Shown here one piece after another: positions 24,070 to 38,400 of a DNA stretch of 64,000 bases (the stretch's first letter is position 1; each line of letters begins with the position of its first letter). The stretch is from positions 496,001 to 560,000 of the forward strand of contig NC_090114.1 in the NCBI RefSeq assembly GCF_023973825.1. The letters run 5' to 3'. Source of the DNA: Plasmodium brasilianum (lineage: Eukaryota; Apicomplexa; Aconoidasida; Haemosporida; Plasmodiidae). The notes below the pieces were generated by a model, which was not told where the DNA came from, did not search any database, and saw only the letters and a list, made by a program, of their open reading frames with translations. The position numbers and the translations under genes are program-made.

Positions 24070-24105
24070 CTATTCTAAAGCTGCTTCACTTACAATACAT
24101 TGCAT
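23063..24105 (-). CDS. Tentative multi-exon small gene, product unknown
   Basis: Pieces with agreeing phase 0 on the minus strand: 24094-24105 (MQCI, donor GTAAGT); 23814-23900 (29 residues, SFVEESKLIQ ... LIVHIYL, acceptor TTCATCAG, donor GTATAG); a 13-codon piece near 23370 (NVLLNAMLHVLRT); a 4-codon piece near 23315; and a stretch 23063-23265 reading AKNVLFKSFIFSALGLEEGQ. The last either continues to a stop at 23063 or splices once more at GTAAGA (23180). The inferred protein is helical and hydrophobic in places. Some introns in this model would be only about 40-45 bp, too short to be comfortable, and one acceptor lacks a pyrimidine tract. The 3' end meets the convergent Lys-rich gene ending at 23054. 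Treat as a coding island with a provisional structure. Confidence 0.33.
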
Positions 24106-24186
24106 ATGCAGGTTTTATAGTTCTATTAAACGTTCTGGATACACATAAGTTTTAAACAACGAAATAGTTATATATCATCCTTCTTA

Positions 24187-24465
24187 TCATCTCTGCTTAG
24201 GTTTTGGTGTACTTCCCTCAGGGAATTTATTTTTCAGTTTTCTTCTCAAAGTTTTAATATATCTTAACCTACCAGTACCCATTGTATTTCTTCTTTTTGC
24301 TTTTACTGACCAGTTAAATTTTCTTTTTTTAGCACTAGGGTAGCCACAAGAAGCACATCTTTTTTTTTGTAAATGATAACTTCTCTTTCCACATCTTATG
24401 CAAAGAAAATGACTCTTCCCATTTCGCTTACCAAAGGATCCTGTTCCCTTGCCTGCCTTACCCAT
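24187..24465 (-). CDS. RPL37: 60S ribosomal protein L37
   Basis: One exon, 92 residues, matching eukaryotic eL37 along its whole length (human form 97). It begins [19 protein letters not shown]. The zinc finger CIRC ... CASC (CX2CX14CX2C, about residues 22-43) and the rRNA-binding run [17 protein letters not shown] follow, and it ends [10 protein letters not shown]. eL37 is a core large-subunit protein buried in rRNA near the exit-tunnel side. ATG at 24465 fits the family start, and no in-frame upstream ATG is needed. The G+C content is visibly higher than the flanks, as for many highly expressed genes here. Confidence 0.96.
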   Translation of the reverse strand: MGKAGKGTGSFGKRNGKSHFLCIRCGKRSYHLQKKRCASCGYPSAKKRKFNWSVKAKRRNTMGTGRLRYIKTLRRKLKNKFPEGSTPKPKQR

Positions 24466-24863
24466 TCTTTCGTGCCAAAATGTTTATACGCGTATTTAAC
24501 TATTTATATATTTATGTAAATTTTATTATGCGCGTATTTATATATATATATATATATAATTGTTAGCGTATAAATATATATACTCATATATGTATAATGT
24601 AAAATTAAGGCATACTTTAAAATGTGCTATATTATGCTTTGACTTTTTAGCGTTCAAAAAAAATTAATCCTTTTCTGCTTTGATGCTATTTTTTTTTTTA
24701 ACTGAATCTAAATATTCTTCCTCTTTATACTCACAATTTTAAAAATATATTGTGAATTATATTCAAGAAATTAATATTCTTTTCTTTTTTCTTTTTTTTT
24801 CTTGTGCTTAAGTTAATCATCAGTACATATTGTATATATATAATATTATAAGCAACTGTTTTA
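24466..24863. promoter_or_regulatory. Divergent upstream region of RPL37
   Basis: A 400-bp, very AT-rich gap between the RPL37 start (leftward) and the tentative gene starting at 24864 (rightward). It has a TA run at 24540-24560 and T-rich tracts. It must contain the RPL37 promoter; no specific factor site is claimed. Confidence 0.45.
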
Positions 24864-25173
24864 ATGAATTGTTTCATACCGTTACTTGATATATATACAT
24901 ATACGAGCAGCGAATGTGAAGAGGTATTATGTATGCCTTTTTTTTTTTTTTTTTTTTGGGTAGCTTGCTTTACTTTTCATGTAAAATATTTATTCCTTTA
25001 CAATTTTTTGTTGCATGTAAGTAAAACGTGTAATATGACACAAATATTATTTTATATGATATATGTGCATAAATTTATTCAGAATATAGTTTTCATTTCC
25101 TTATATTTTTGCAATAAATCTATTATTAAAGGAAATATCATTAGTAATTTTATTATTTTTATTTTGATTTTTA

Positions 25174-25204
<31 letters not shown>

Positions 25205-25534
25205 TTATTTTATATTATTTTATTATTTTGTTTTTTCCCGCTTTCTTTGTTTCCTTCTTCATTTAAAAGTATTACTTAAAAAACCAAGTGCACAGGAAAA
25301 GAAACAAAATTTTAATCATCGCCTTAAAACAGTAAAGTTAACAAGTGGAAGCTTCTACAGGGAAAGTATAATAATAATAATACATTAAAACAGATTTATT
25401 TATTATATACTATATATATATACACACATATATGTATATTATCATGAATTCACCTTTATCCTGTGTTGTTGCTATAGGGGGTATACAAGTTTTTTTATTC
25501 CCCTTACTAGTAAAAATGGCAATGCCCTAAGATA

Positions 25535-25535
<1 letters not shown>
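24864..25535 (+). CDS. Tentative three-exon small protein (59 residues), unknown
   Basis: Exon 1 24864-24923 (MNCFIPLLDIYTYTSSECEE, donor GAG|GTATTA), exon 2 25270-25331 (YYLKNQVHRKRNKILIIALK plus two bases, donor CA|GTAAAG) and exon 3 25478-25535 (GYTSFFIPLTSKNGNALR, stop TAA; acceptor GTTGCTATAG). The three pieces agree in phase and in start, stop and splice signals, which is more than expected by chance. Intron 1 is 346 bp and contains a long TTTTTATTT repeat (25165-25205). I know no family with this sequence. An unspliced frame 24864-25388 covers the same start but runs through the T-rich intron and is less likely. Confidence 0.5.
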
Positions 25536-27634
<2,099 letters not shown>

Positions 27635-30600
27635 TTAAAACACATTTAATTTCCAACAAAATTGGTCATCTCGTTTTCTAAAAAGAGAAACGTTCTCTTT
27701 CATTAATTTATCAATACATTCTGGGGGTGCATCAACATTCGTGAGTTTTTTGCATGAGTCCATAATATCTACATAGGAGTACTTTAAACTTTGCGAGCTG
27801 GTATTGGTATTAATGTTGTTCCTGTTGCCATTTCCTCCGTTGTTAGTGTACTTACTGTTGCTGATATCCTCAATTTTGTTTTTACTCTTGAATGCCCTTT
27901 TTTCATCATAATACATTCCATTATTACTACAATTGTTATTATTACTATTACTTTTACCGTTAATGTTATTATTGTTGTTACTACTACTGCTATTATTATT
28001 GCTATTATTATTGCTATTATTATTGCTACTATTATTGCTATTATTATTGCTATTGTTATTGCTATTGTTATTGCTATTGTTTTTGCTATTGTTATTGCTA
28101 TTGTTATTGCTATTGTTATTGTTGTTCTTTTCTTTGTTAAGCAAAAATTTATTACTGTTAAAGCCTTTCTTAACAGCATTTTTTGAATGATCCTTTACAT
28201 CGTTGTTAAAGGAGTGAAAATCATTTTTTCCATTAAGATCTTTTTTATTGTTTTTTTTATCCATGTTGTTAAATAACTTTTCTTCCTCATTATTATCCAT
28301 AATTTCGTCTTCACCACTTGATCTGTCACGTGTATTATTAATATCGGTATTACCACTATTACTGCTGTTATTAATATTCTGCTCTCCATCTACTCCTCCA
28401 TTTATGTATTTTTCATCTTCCATTAATTTTAAACCCATTTTTTTTTTCCCGCCTTCTTTTATTTTAACTGCGTCATTTGTGTCTTCAACTGCTGTTGTGT
28501 CTTCTCTATATTTGTAATCATTTTTCTTTTTCTTTTTTTCTCCTTCTGGTCTTGTTATAACTTTTGTACCATCTAATGCCTCATTTACATTATCATCTCC
28601 TGCTCCGACTACTCCTGCTCCGGCTACTCCTCCTCCTACTTTTTTTTCAGCATTTTTTGTATTTTTTTTGTTAAAATAATTCTTTCCACTATTTTTTCTT
28701 TCTAATGATTTCGACTTGTTTTTCACTGAGAACGAATCGAACTTTAAGGTTAGTTCTTTTTTATTGTATTTGTTATTTGTCTTTGAATTTTTATTATGCT
28801 CATTGTTTTTCATAGCACTTTTGTTATTGCTGTTCCCATTGTTTCCATTATTACCGCTATCATTATTACCGCTTCCATTATTAGCGCTGCCATTATTACT
28901 ATTGTTGTTACTGCTATTACTGTTATTACCGTTACCGCTGCTATTACTACTACTACTACCCTTCTTGCTGGCACCTCTACCATTGTTATTACTGCTGCTA
29001 TTGTTATTACTGCTACCCATTCCGTTAGTATTTCCACCACTACTGCTGTTATTGTTATTGTTGTTTCCGTTGTAACTGGTGCTGTTGCAGTTGCTACTGC
29101 TTCTGCTTTTATTACCTTTTCCCTCATTATTATTCGTGCTGTTTGGATTACTACTGTCTTTGTTGTTTACACTATTCTTCTGTTTATTTTCAGAATCTTT
29201 AGAATTTTTGTTTATTCTATTGTTGTACGAACTTTTTTCATTTACAACATTCTCCTGATGATATTTCCTCGATTCGTCCACATATTTTTCATTCTTATTA
29301 CTATTACTATTATTATTGTTGTTACTATTACTATTACTATTACTATTTTTGTTACTATTACTATTTTTGTTACTATTACTATTGTTGTTACTGTTACTAT
29401 TGTTACTACCACCGTTATTAATACTGCCACCTTCTACATGATACATACTACTCCCAATGTTATGGTTATATACACTATTGCTGTAATTATTATACACATT
29501 ACTACCACTGTTTTCCGTATTACCATAATAACCTACACACGCTACCATTCCCATATGATTAAAATTATCATGCATTCCTCCTCCTCTAAGTATAATATTG
29601 TTATTATTATTACTGTTATCTCCAACTACTCCCTTCATATATTTCATCCCTTTATTGTTATACATGTGTTTATTTTTTATTTCATTTCCTTGCAAATAAG
29701 AGTTGGAGCCATACATATTATATGCGTTATATGCGTCACATGCATTCATATTTGTAAACATATTATACGATGGATTGTTCATAGTGTAACTATAATAATT
29801 CATATATGCATCATAGTTAGATGTACCATTATTTCCGTTATGCGTATATATATTATTATCATAACTATTTAAAGCATTCGGAAAAAAATATAGATTATTA
29901 AAATGAAGATATTGTTTGGGACCTCCTCCTAATGGCATTACACCAGTATTATTATTCATCAAGTTCATATTATGACTACTACTGCTGTGCGTTACAGAGT
30001 TAGGTGGACCAGAAATATGTGAACCCCCTGCAACTGAACTACTACTGTTGTTGTTATTGTTATGACCATTGTTAGTATTATTGTTCACAATGCTTCCATT
30101 AGCATTAGTACTAGCACTATGATTACCACTAGAATTAACATTTCCACTGGTACTAACACTGGCGTTTATTATATTAACATTTGAAATGGTATTAATATTA
30201 TTTCCACCTCTGACGTTGGATCCAATGCTTTCCAAGTTACCGCTGACAATACCTACTACCCTACCGCCACTACTATGATTACTATTACTATTACTATTAC
30301 TATTATTATTATTGTTATTATTATTACTACTATTACTATTATTACTATTACTATTACTATTATTATTATTACTATTATTATTATTATTATTATTATCATT
30401 ACTATTATTGTTACTGCTGGTATTATTATTATTTATCACCGTCTTGAGTATGTTGTTTTCAATTATGCTTTGAATCTTTTGTGTAGTTTTGATACGCACA
30501 TTTAACTTCTTCTCATTGACTGATTTAGTTTTTAAAAATTGTGCTAGCGATTCTGTTTTCTTTTCATTTCTCAAAGTAATAAATATGGTATTATTCACAT

Positions 30601-33600
30601 CATTCCTAATATTTAATAAGTCGTTTGATTGAATATTTGGACAACTCAAAACAATACATTTTATGGTATTGATATAATGAGAATTTATGTCCCTTATAAT
30701 TATAACATTCCTTTTATTATTTAAATTTAACAGAAAGTCTTTACTCTCTTCATCCAATGAAAATTTTAAATTGTTTGCTAATTCATTCGAACTACCGCTC
30801 TTTACTCCACTTTTGCTATTGTTCTTACCATTCACTGTTATAATGCTATTACTAAACACATTCGTAATACCATTTCTATTGTTCCCCTCCATATTATTCT
30901 TTGACTCGTTTACTTTATTTAAACAATTTACTTCTTCACTAGTTCCTACTACAGCTACTACTACTTCATCAACATCATGAACAGCAACAAAATCTTCCTT
31001 CTTTTCTATGGACGATTCTTTTTCATTTATAACATCATTTTTATTATCCTTTATATTACAATTCTCATTTTTACTATTACCATGACCATCTACTATTACC
31101 TCTTCCTCTGCATCTGCTGCCTCTTTTTTTTCATTCTTTTCATTTCCCTTACAACCTAAGAAAACATCGTCCTTCCTTTGTTGATGTACCTTATCATCGT
31201 TCGATTTGTCACCCTGAGCATCAACACGATCACTATCATTATTCATCAATTTGTCGTTTTCACAAGTTCCTCCTTCATCGATAGTAACAACATTACAGTC
31301 CTCCTTCTTAAGAACTGTTTCATCCCTTTCCTCAGGTCCAACCTTATTACCACTCATTTTGGTAGTAGTACCTGTACTTTCACTACTTTTCTTCTCTTCT
31401 ACGTTCTTATCCTTTTGTGCATTCGATTGCACCTTTGTTTCATCTTCACAATTATCACTGAACAACTTTTTACTTTTTATACAGCTACTACCGCTGCAGG
31501 TAGTTGTATGCACCGTATTCGGAATAGTACCATCTTGAATCGTTTTATCACTTGCTATATTCATTTTAACGTTACTGGTGGAACGTGAAACAGAACTGTT
31601 AATGGAGTCTACTACTCCAAGCTTGTCTATCTCAGATGAACCACCTTCCTCCTTCTTATTCGAGTTAATGCACTTCAAGTCATTTAGCACGTTAGCAAGA
31701 ATGGTAGTACCGTTACTACTACTATTACTATTGGCAATGGTAGTGTTTAGAAGGGGGGCTATATATGGATGTTTCGCTATAATATCAATACTTAACTTAA
31801 CATTATTATACATGTAGTACAATAAATAATTATCTGACATAATATTTTCCCTCTTAAAAATTTCAATAACTCTATTTTTAATTTCATTATACAAAGTTGA
31901 TGAATTCAAATTTTTGAAATTTTTCTTTTTATTTTTATCATATAAATATTTTTTATTTTTTTTCATTTTAATATTATCATGATACAGGTTAAAACAATTA
32001 TTGTTACTATTAATACTGCTATTCATACTGTTCATGCTGTTCATACCGCTCACACTATTCATACCGTTCATACTGCTCATATTGTTCATATTATTATTAA
32101 TATTACTATTATTATAATTCGAGTTGGCGAAATATATATTATTCATATTATAATAATAGTAATTCAGAGGCATATAATTATAAAAGTCATTTACCATATT
32201 ATTATAACTATAACGCATATCATAACTGCTCTCGTTATTGTATCCATCCGTAACTGCTCCGGCTGACGCTACCACGGCTCCTGCTGGACCCGTAGCACCT
32301 CCATACATCTTCGGACTGTAATAATTTGACATGTCAATATTTTTATTATCATTTTCATCAACACAATAGTTATAATTATAACTGTATGCATAATTTGATA
32401 AATAACCATAATTAGGATGATGATTAGCATTACTATTACTATTATTGTTGTACATACACATGTTATTCATTGGATCCATAATACTTTCATTTGGACTGAA
32501 TTCACTGTAACTTAATGCATTGTTGTTATTAATCATTGATATTGTTTTGTAATTCTTACTATTTTTCAAATTGTAGTTTTTATTATTTTTATAATCATAC
32601 TTAAAATTATTCTTGTTTGAGTAATTATTACTTACGCCGCCGCTGCTGTTGTTATTACTATTACTATTATTATTATTACTATTACTATTACTATTACTAT
32701 TACTATTACTATTATTATTATTATTATTATTATTATCATTACTATTATTATTACTATTATTATTATTACTACTATTACTATTACTATTACAATTATTATT
32801 ATTATTATTACTACTATTACTATTACTGTTACAATTATTATTATTATTATTACTATTACTATTACTGTAAATGTTCTCATTTTTGTTGAAATTTTTCTTT
32901 TTATTTAAATCCTTTACGGATGAAGTGTTAAATTCGCTTTGTTTAATATCTTTATTGGAAATGTCGTTGTTATTATTACTATTACCATTATTCATGTTAC
33001 TATTTTTCGAATGATGATAAATTTGACCATTCTTGGAGCCTTCATTATTATTATTATTATTACTACTCCTCCAATCATTGCTATTAAAATGATTGTAATA
33101 AGACGATTCATCTTTTTCTATTTTTGTCATCTGCTTCTTATCCTTGGATAGTTTCCCATGGGATGGTCCACTCTTATAACAGTTGTTACTGCTACTGTTA
33201 TGACTTCTGCCCTTATCATCTCCCTTTCCTGTAACGACATTTCTTTCCTTATTTTGTTCTTCCTTTTTTTTAACACTAGTACTTCTACTAGTATTATTAA
33301 CATGTTCAGAATTTACCACTTTATTTTTTTTTTTTTTTTTTTTATCTTCTACTTTTTCATCATTCTTTTCAATATCCTCTTGATTTCCCTTCTCGTCCTG
33401 CTTTTCTTCACTCTTATTTATTACGCTATTGATATTATTACTATTATCATCCTTTGAGTTCTTTATTTTTTTTAACACCTTTTCATTACCATTTTTCTCA
33501 TTAACTGTATTCCTTTCATTATTCTTATCCTCATTTACACTTTCATTTTCTTTTGCTCTGTCATCATTATTTTTAGCTATACTACTATTCTTTTCATCCT

Positions 33601-33676
33601 TCTTTGTCATATTAGCGATATTATTAGTACTGCTGTTATTATTATTCTCTTTGGTATTTTTACTACTGTTGTTCAT
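27635..33676 (-). CDS. Giant Asn/Ser-rich RNA-binding protein with La motif and LARP4-like RRM (proposed)
   Basis: One exon, 2013 residues. Most of it is low-complexity Asn, Ser and Lys encoded by AAT/AAC/AGT runs (for example 28000-28130, 30275-30440 and 32645-32870). Two folded segments stand out. Residues about 593-645 read NEIKNRVIEIFKRENIMSDN and then YYMYNNVKLSIDIIAKHPYI. This is the pattern of a La motif (winged-helix fold, with a helix, then D-N-L-like and I-A-x-x-P-x-I positions). Residues about 985-1066 read RNVIIIRDINSHYINTIKCI, NNTIFITL and LNVRIKTTQKI, resembling the RRM that follows the La motif in LARP4-type proteins. LARPs bind RNA 3' ends or poly(A) and tune mRNA stability and translation. 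Here some 340 low-complexity residues separate the two domains, against a short linker in the family. The conserved C-terminus (YSYVDIMDSCKKLTNV) is unassigned. The La call is my inference from pattern. Confidence 0.62.
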   Translation of the reverse strand: MNNSSKNTKENNNNSSTNNIANMTKKDEKNSSIAKNNDDRAKENESVNEDKNNERNTVNEKNGNEKVLKKIKNSKDDNSNNINSVINKSEEKQDEKGNQEDIEKNDEKVEDKKKKKKNKVVNSEHVNNTSRSTSVKKKEEQNKERNVVTGKGDDKGRSHNSSSNNCYKSGPSHGKLSKDKKQMTKIEKDESSYYNHFNSNDWRSSNNNNNNEGSKNGQIYHHSKNSNMNNGNSNNNNDISNKDIKQSEFNTSSVKDLNKKKNFNKNENIYSNSNSNNNNNNCNSNSNSSNNNNNNCNSNSNSSNNNNSNNNSNDNNNNNNNNSNSNSNSNSNSNNNNSNSNNNSSGGVSNNYSNKNNFKYDYKNNKNYNLKNSKNYKTISMINNNNALSYSEFSPNESIMDPMNNMCMYNNNSNSNANHHPNYGYLSNYAYSYNYNYCVDENDNKNIDMSNYYSPKMYGGATGPAGAVVASAGAVTDGYNNESSYDMRYSYNNMVNDFYNYMPLNYYYYNMNNIYFANSNYNNSNINNNMNNMSSMNGMNSVSGMNSMNSMNSSINSNNNCFNLYHDNIKMKKNKKYLYDKNKKKNFKNLNSSTLYNEIKNRVIEIFKRENIMSDNYLLYYMYNNVKLSIDIIAKHPYIAPLLNTTIANSNSSSNGTTILANVLNDLKCINSNKKEEGGSSEIDKLGVVDSINSSVSRSTSNVKMNIASDKTIQDGTIPNTVHTTTCSGSSCIKSKKLFSDNCEDETKVQSNAQKDKNVEEKKSSESTGTTTKMSGNKVGPEERDETVLKKEDCNVVTIDEGGTCENDKLMNNDSDRVDAQGDKSNDDKVHQQRKDDVFLGCKGNEKNEKKEAADAEEEVIVDGHGNSKNENCNIKDNKNDVINEKESSIEKKEDFVAVHDVDEVVVAVVGTSEEVNCLNKVNESKNNMEGNNRNGITNVFSNSIITVNGKNNSKSGVKSGSSNELANNLKFSLDEESKDFLLNLNNKRNVIIIRDINSHYINTIKCIVLSCPNIQSNDLLNIRNDVNNTIFITLRNEKKTESLAQFLKTKSVNEKKLNVRIKTTQKIQSIIENNILKTVINNNNTSSNNNSNDNNNNNNNSNNNNSNSNSNNSNSSNNNNNNNNSNSNSNSNHSSGGRVVGIVSGNLESIGSNVRGGNNINTISNVNIINASVSTSGNVNSSGNHSASTNANGSIVNNNTNNGHNNNNNSSSSVAGGSHISGPPNSVTHSSSSHNMNLMNNNTGVMPLGGGPKQYLHFNNLYFFPNALNSYDNNIYTHNGNNGTSNYDAYMNYYSYTMNNPSYNMFTNMNACDAYNAYNMYGSNSYLQGNEIKNKHMYNNKGMKYMKGVVGDNSNNNNNIILRGGGMHDNFNHMGMVACVGYYGNTENSGSNVYNNYSNSVYNHNIGSSMYHVEGGSINNGGSNNSNSNNNSNSNKNSNSNKNSNSNSNSNNNNNSNSNKNEKYVDESRKYHQENVVNEKSSYNNRINKNSKDSENKQKNSVNNKDSSNPNSTNNNEGKGNKSRSSSNCNSTSYNGNNNNNNSSSGGNTNGMGSSNNNSSSNNNGRGASKKGSSSSNSSGNGNNSNSSNNNSNNGSANNGSGNNDSGNNGNNGNSNNKSAMKNNEHNKNSKTNNKYNKKELTLKFDSFSVKNKSKSLERKNSGKNYFNKKNTKNAEKKVGGGVAGAGVVGAGDDNVNEALDGTKVITRPEGEKKKKKNDYKYREDTTAVEDTNDAVKIKEGGKKKMGLKLMEDEKYINGGVDGEQNINNSSNSGNTDINNTRDRSSGEDEIMDNNEEEKLFNNMDKKNNKKDLNGKNDFHSFNNDVKDHSKNAVKKGFNSNKFLLNKEKNNNNNSNNNSNNNSKNNSNNNSNNNSNNNSNNSSNNNSNNNSNNNSSSSNNNNNINGKSNSNNNNCSNNGMYYDEKRAFKSKNKIEDISNSKYTNNGGNGNRNNINTNTSSQSLKYSYVDIMDSCKKLTNVDAPPECIDKLMKENVSLFRKRDDQFCWKLNVF

Positions 33677-34167
33677 TTTTTATATTATAGTAACTTTTAA
33701 AAGACGCCAAAAAAAAAAAAAAATTTAAATTAGAAGAACAAATAAAGGCTAAAATAAATGTGTATATGTATATATGGTTATGAATGTCTATATGTAAATA
33801 TATTTGCACATACGAATATATGCTCAAATAACTGTACATGTATACCCACCCACACGCACACATATATATCTACATAAGTATAATATATCGACACAAATAC
33901 GATTATACACACATATGTTCATGCATGCATACATACACTTATTCAAATATATATACTTTAACACACATATATTCATGCATAGATATACATATACACATAT
34001 ATATTTATACACACAAACATCTACATATACACATATATATTTATACACACAAACATCTACAACTACATATACACATAAATATTAAACTAATAATGTGTAA
34101 AATAATAAGCACGTCATACATATATATATATATATATATATGTGCCAATAAACAACGCATTATACGT

Positions 34168-34208
<41 letters not shown>

Positions 34209-34643
34209 GTATATACAATTACACATTCCAACAGTTAAAATTCTATAATATATATTATTTTATATATTTAATATATTTTATTATTTTCTCTCCCTTGTGA
34301 TGAAAACAGTAATATGTTAAATATGCATAAAACCACACTAAATGTATTATGTACATGTATATAATATAAAACTTAATTTTTTTTAAATTAATTCATCAAA
34401 AATTGTTTATCGATGACCTTTATAATTTTCTTACTCTTCGTATATTCTTTTTTTTTATTATTTTTATTTTATTTTACCATTTTTTTTTTTTTCTTTTTAT
34501 CCTTGCTATTTTATAAAATATATTAACTTTTTTTTTTTTATATATATCTTTCTATATACGTACAAAAAATATATAAATATACGTATATCAATACATAAAT
34601 GTGAATATACAATAAATAAATAAATAAATATATATATATATAT

Positions 34644-34675
<32 letters not shown>

Positions 34676-35399
34676 GTATATTTCATATGTATTTATATAT
34701 TATATATGACGTAAACTTATAAATCTTTAATGAAGAATATACCTTATATATATTTCTACGCATAAAATTAAAAGAAAAGAAAATAGGAAACAATATATAT
34801 ATTGAATAAAAAAAAGCAGGGAAACACTGAAATGCCTTTCTTCCTCAGAATAATAAAATATTGCTTCGATTTAGTATGTACATAATATTATAAATGCATG
34901 TATATATATATATACGTAATTACTGTATATGCACGTTAATATTAAATTATTATTTCTTTTATTATATTTATAAATACGTTAATTCAAGATATGTGAGTAA
35001 ATAGGTATTAATGTTTTCCCCTCTGAAATTGTAAAATATATAATAAATTATACATATATATATATAATACAAATATATTTATACACGTATATAATATATA
35101 TGTATATATATTGTTAACATATATATTGATATGTATAATATTAATACATATATATTTTACTTCATATATTGTAAATTATATTTATATATATATAATATGT
35201 ATATATATGATGTATATTTTTCAAATTAATAACATTCATGAAATGAACAATTTTACTTATACATGCAAATTTTTTTTTAATTTATAAAATATATAAAATA
35301 ATACTTCCTATAAAATATATGTTATTCTTGCTTTATTCTTCTTATTTTTTTTAGTTCAACTCTCAGCATTTCTTTGATAAACAAAAAAAAAAAAATTAA

Positions 35400-35430
<31 letters not shown>

Positions 35431-38400
35431 ATGGTACTATATAACAATTACTATTAATTTTAATTTTATTTTTTTTATACATATATATATATATAATATA
35501 TGTATAGTAAAACGTATAAAAAAAATATGAAGTGTAAAATCTCATATTTTTCAAGAGTAAATATAGGTAAAATTTTAAACACTTCGTACATAAACTAAAT
35601 ATTATTATTATTATATCTTTATAAAATGTTAGATATATATATATATATATATATACAAATTATTTATATATATAATGTGTATTTTTTTTTTTTTTTTTTT
35701 TATAAAAAATGAGCACAATAACTTTATCGTTCTTGAAAATTTAAGTGATTATATAAAATTAACTAAATATTTATATAAAAAAGTCGTGGACACATTATAT
35801 ATTTTAATACGTATATTTTTATGTATAATTAAAATTAGTACCCTAACGTAAAAAATTTTATGTTTATATGTGCATATATATATATATTATATATATATTA
35901 TATATACAAGGTACATAAATTGTGTTACGTATGAACACATTAATACAAAGTATATAAAAATATGTACGTATATAATATATATTGCATAAATATATAAGTA
36001 CAATAAATATATATATACTTCATATGCTTTATGTATTAACGCGATTTGTACACTTTATTAAACACTTATTTCTTATAAAAATACATACATTAAAAAATAT
36101 GATACAAAACAAGTTTTAAAACAATAATATAACATGAGGGGTGCCCAAAAACATATAAAAAAAAATAAAATTATATATATATTTATATTATATATATAAC
36201 ACATATATCTTAGGATTATTATGTATTAAAAATATGGGAATTAAACTGAAAGAGCAAAGGATTTAATTATTTTATGGAGATGTATATATATATATATATA
36301 TATAATATATTTATAATAAATATTACATATATATATTTACATATACATTCACATTCACATATATCGTAACATGGTACTTATAGAATATTGTCGGCTTTAA
36401 TTACGTATTGACAAATGAACTTTTTATATTTAAAATGTATAAAAATGCATTTTAAATAAAATTTAAATAAAAGCAAAAAAAAAAAAAAATTAAATTAAAA
36501 TATGAATTACGTTTATTTAAACTGAAAAATGTAAATAAAAAATTAAGTAAAAAAAAAAAAAGAAAAAGAAACAATTCTAACGTATATCAATAGTTATTTT
36601 TTGATAAAATATACTAACTGCATTAAAGTTTAAAATGTGCTAGTAATACATACCAGAAAAATTAACAGCAAAAAAATAAAGGGGAGAAATTATATATCAT
36701 CATGTATGTACGTATATAGTGATTCACGTATGCATATGTATATATGTATATGTTTTACTCATATATATATTGTTCACGTATATATATGATGAGATCTGAA
36801 AAATTATCATGTTATTATTACTATGAAGAAAATAAACATATATATAAATATATAAAATTAAATTGTAACAAAATAAAAAATGGTCTTGAATATTAGTTGA
36901 GTAGGTTTAAAGTATATAGTGTAAATATAAATATAAACATTATACAATTTTTGTGAAGTGCAAATAAATACTTACTAGAACAACAATTAATTATAAAATT
37001 TCGTGAAATTTATAATTTTTAAAAATTGAATGAGTATATATTTTTTTATTATTAAAATTATTTATACTATTATTACATCTTACATTAGGCGTATTATCAG
37101 CTATATATATATGTATTTATTTTTAATATAAAATTATATTTTTTAAGAACTATGCATTATTTAATTAATGTACTTAATTCATTGATTACTTTAATATCTT
37201 TTTCATTTTCATTTATATTTGCCCATTAATACATATTTTTTAAATATATACTTTGTAAGTTATATATATATGTATGTATGTACATAGATGGCTTGTAGGT
37301 ATATGAATATTTGTACATGTAGGTATAATATGTGGTTATATGCTTATAATTGTGTGTAATTTTAATTAGGCATATATTATTTTATTATTATGCAAATTAA
37401 TATGATTTAAAAATAATAGTTGGGAATGCTTAATGAATAATGCATTTATAGTTTCTATTTTTCCTTTTCATATTAATAACACATATTGCATGTATATATA
37501 TATATATATATATATTTACATATATGCATTTGTATATGTGTATACATATTATGTATTTATTAGTAGTTAAACAATTTTTCCTATCAAACTAATACTATGT
37601 AAAAAGGAAATCTATGGAAAAATTCGTATTTTATTTATCTTTAATGCAAATCTTAAAAATTGTGTATTATATAGGTATATATATTATATGTATACATATG
37701 TAGGCAAATATTATGAAACAAGTTCGTGGAAAGAGTGTACGAATTTTAAATAGAGAACATTCAAAGTGAAAATTTCTTTTTTTGACAATAAGATACATTT
37801 ACCATGGTTTTATGAAGGAAAAAGATAAGAAAAAATTTATTAACAAAAACAATTATAAGTGCATAAACATGTATTTTTTTTTTAACTTGTGTATATGTAC
37901 GTATATGTTTATGTGTTATGTATATGTACATAACATATATGCATATTTTATATTTCTTTCATTTTTTTTACTGATTTTATGATTATATATGTATATATAT
38001 ATAAATATATTATAACAATTACATAGAAGTTTATTCACATTTTAATATTATAACGATGCACACAAGAAATTTTGAAAAAAAATTGAAGTAAAAAATGTAA
38101 AGACAAAAAATATTTTTAAAGTAAAAAAGAATTAAGAGGTATTTTTCATCATTCTACGAATTAAATATATTTTAAAAAAAAATAATAAAATAATATAAAA
38201 TAATAAAATGAAACAAAATAAGGGAATTGTATACTTAAATGATAACTTTTATATGTAAAAAATACATTTTAGGTACTTCATTTATGAACACTTATATTTT
38301 GCTAAGAAAAAAAAAAAAAAAAATTAGCTACTTTGAAAATTTTAGTTTTTGAACTAGGTTTTTTTTTTTGTTTTTCTCTGTTGTCATAAGAATATGTATA

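Noticed and set aside
27784..33728. Many frames opposite or out of frame with the 2013-residue protein
   Set aside because: Shadows of AAT/AAC/AGT codon repeats; only the long minus frame has non-repetitive domains.
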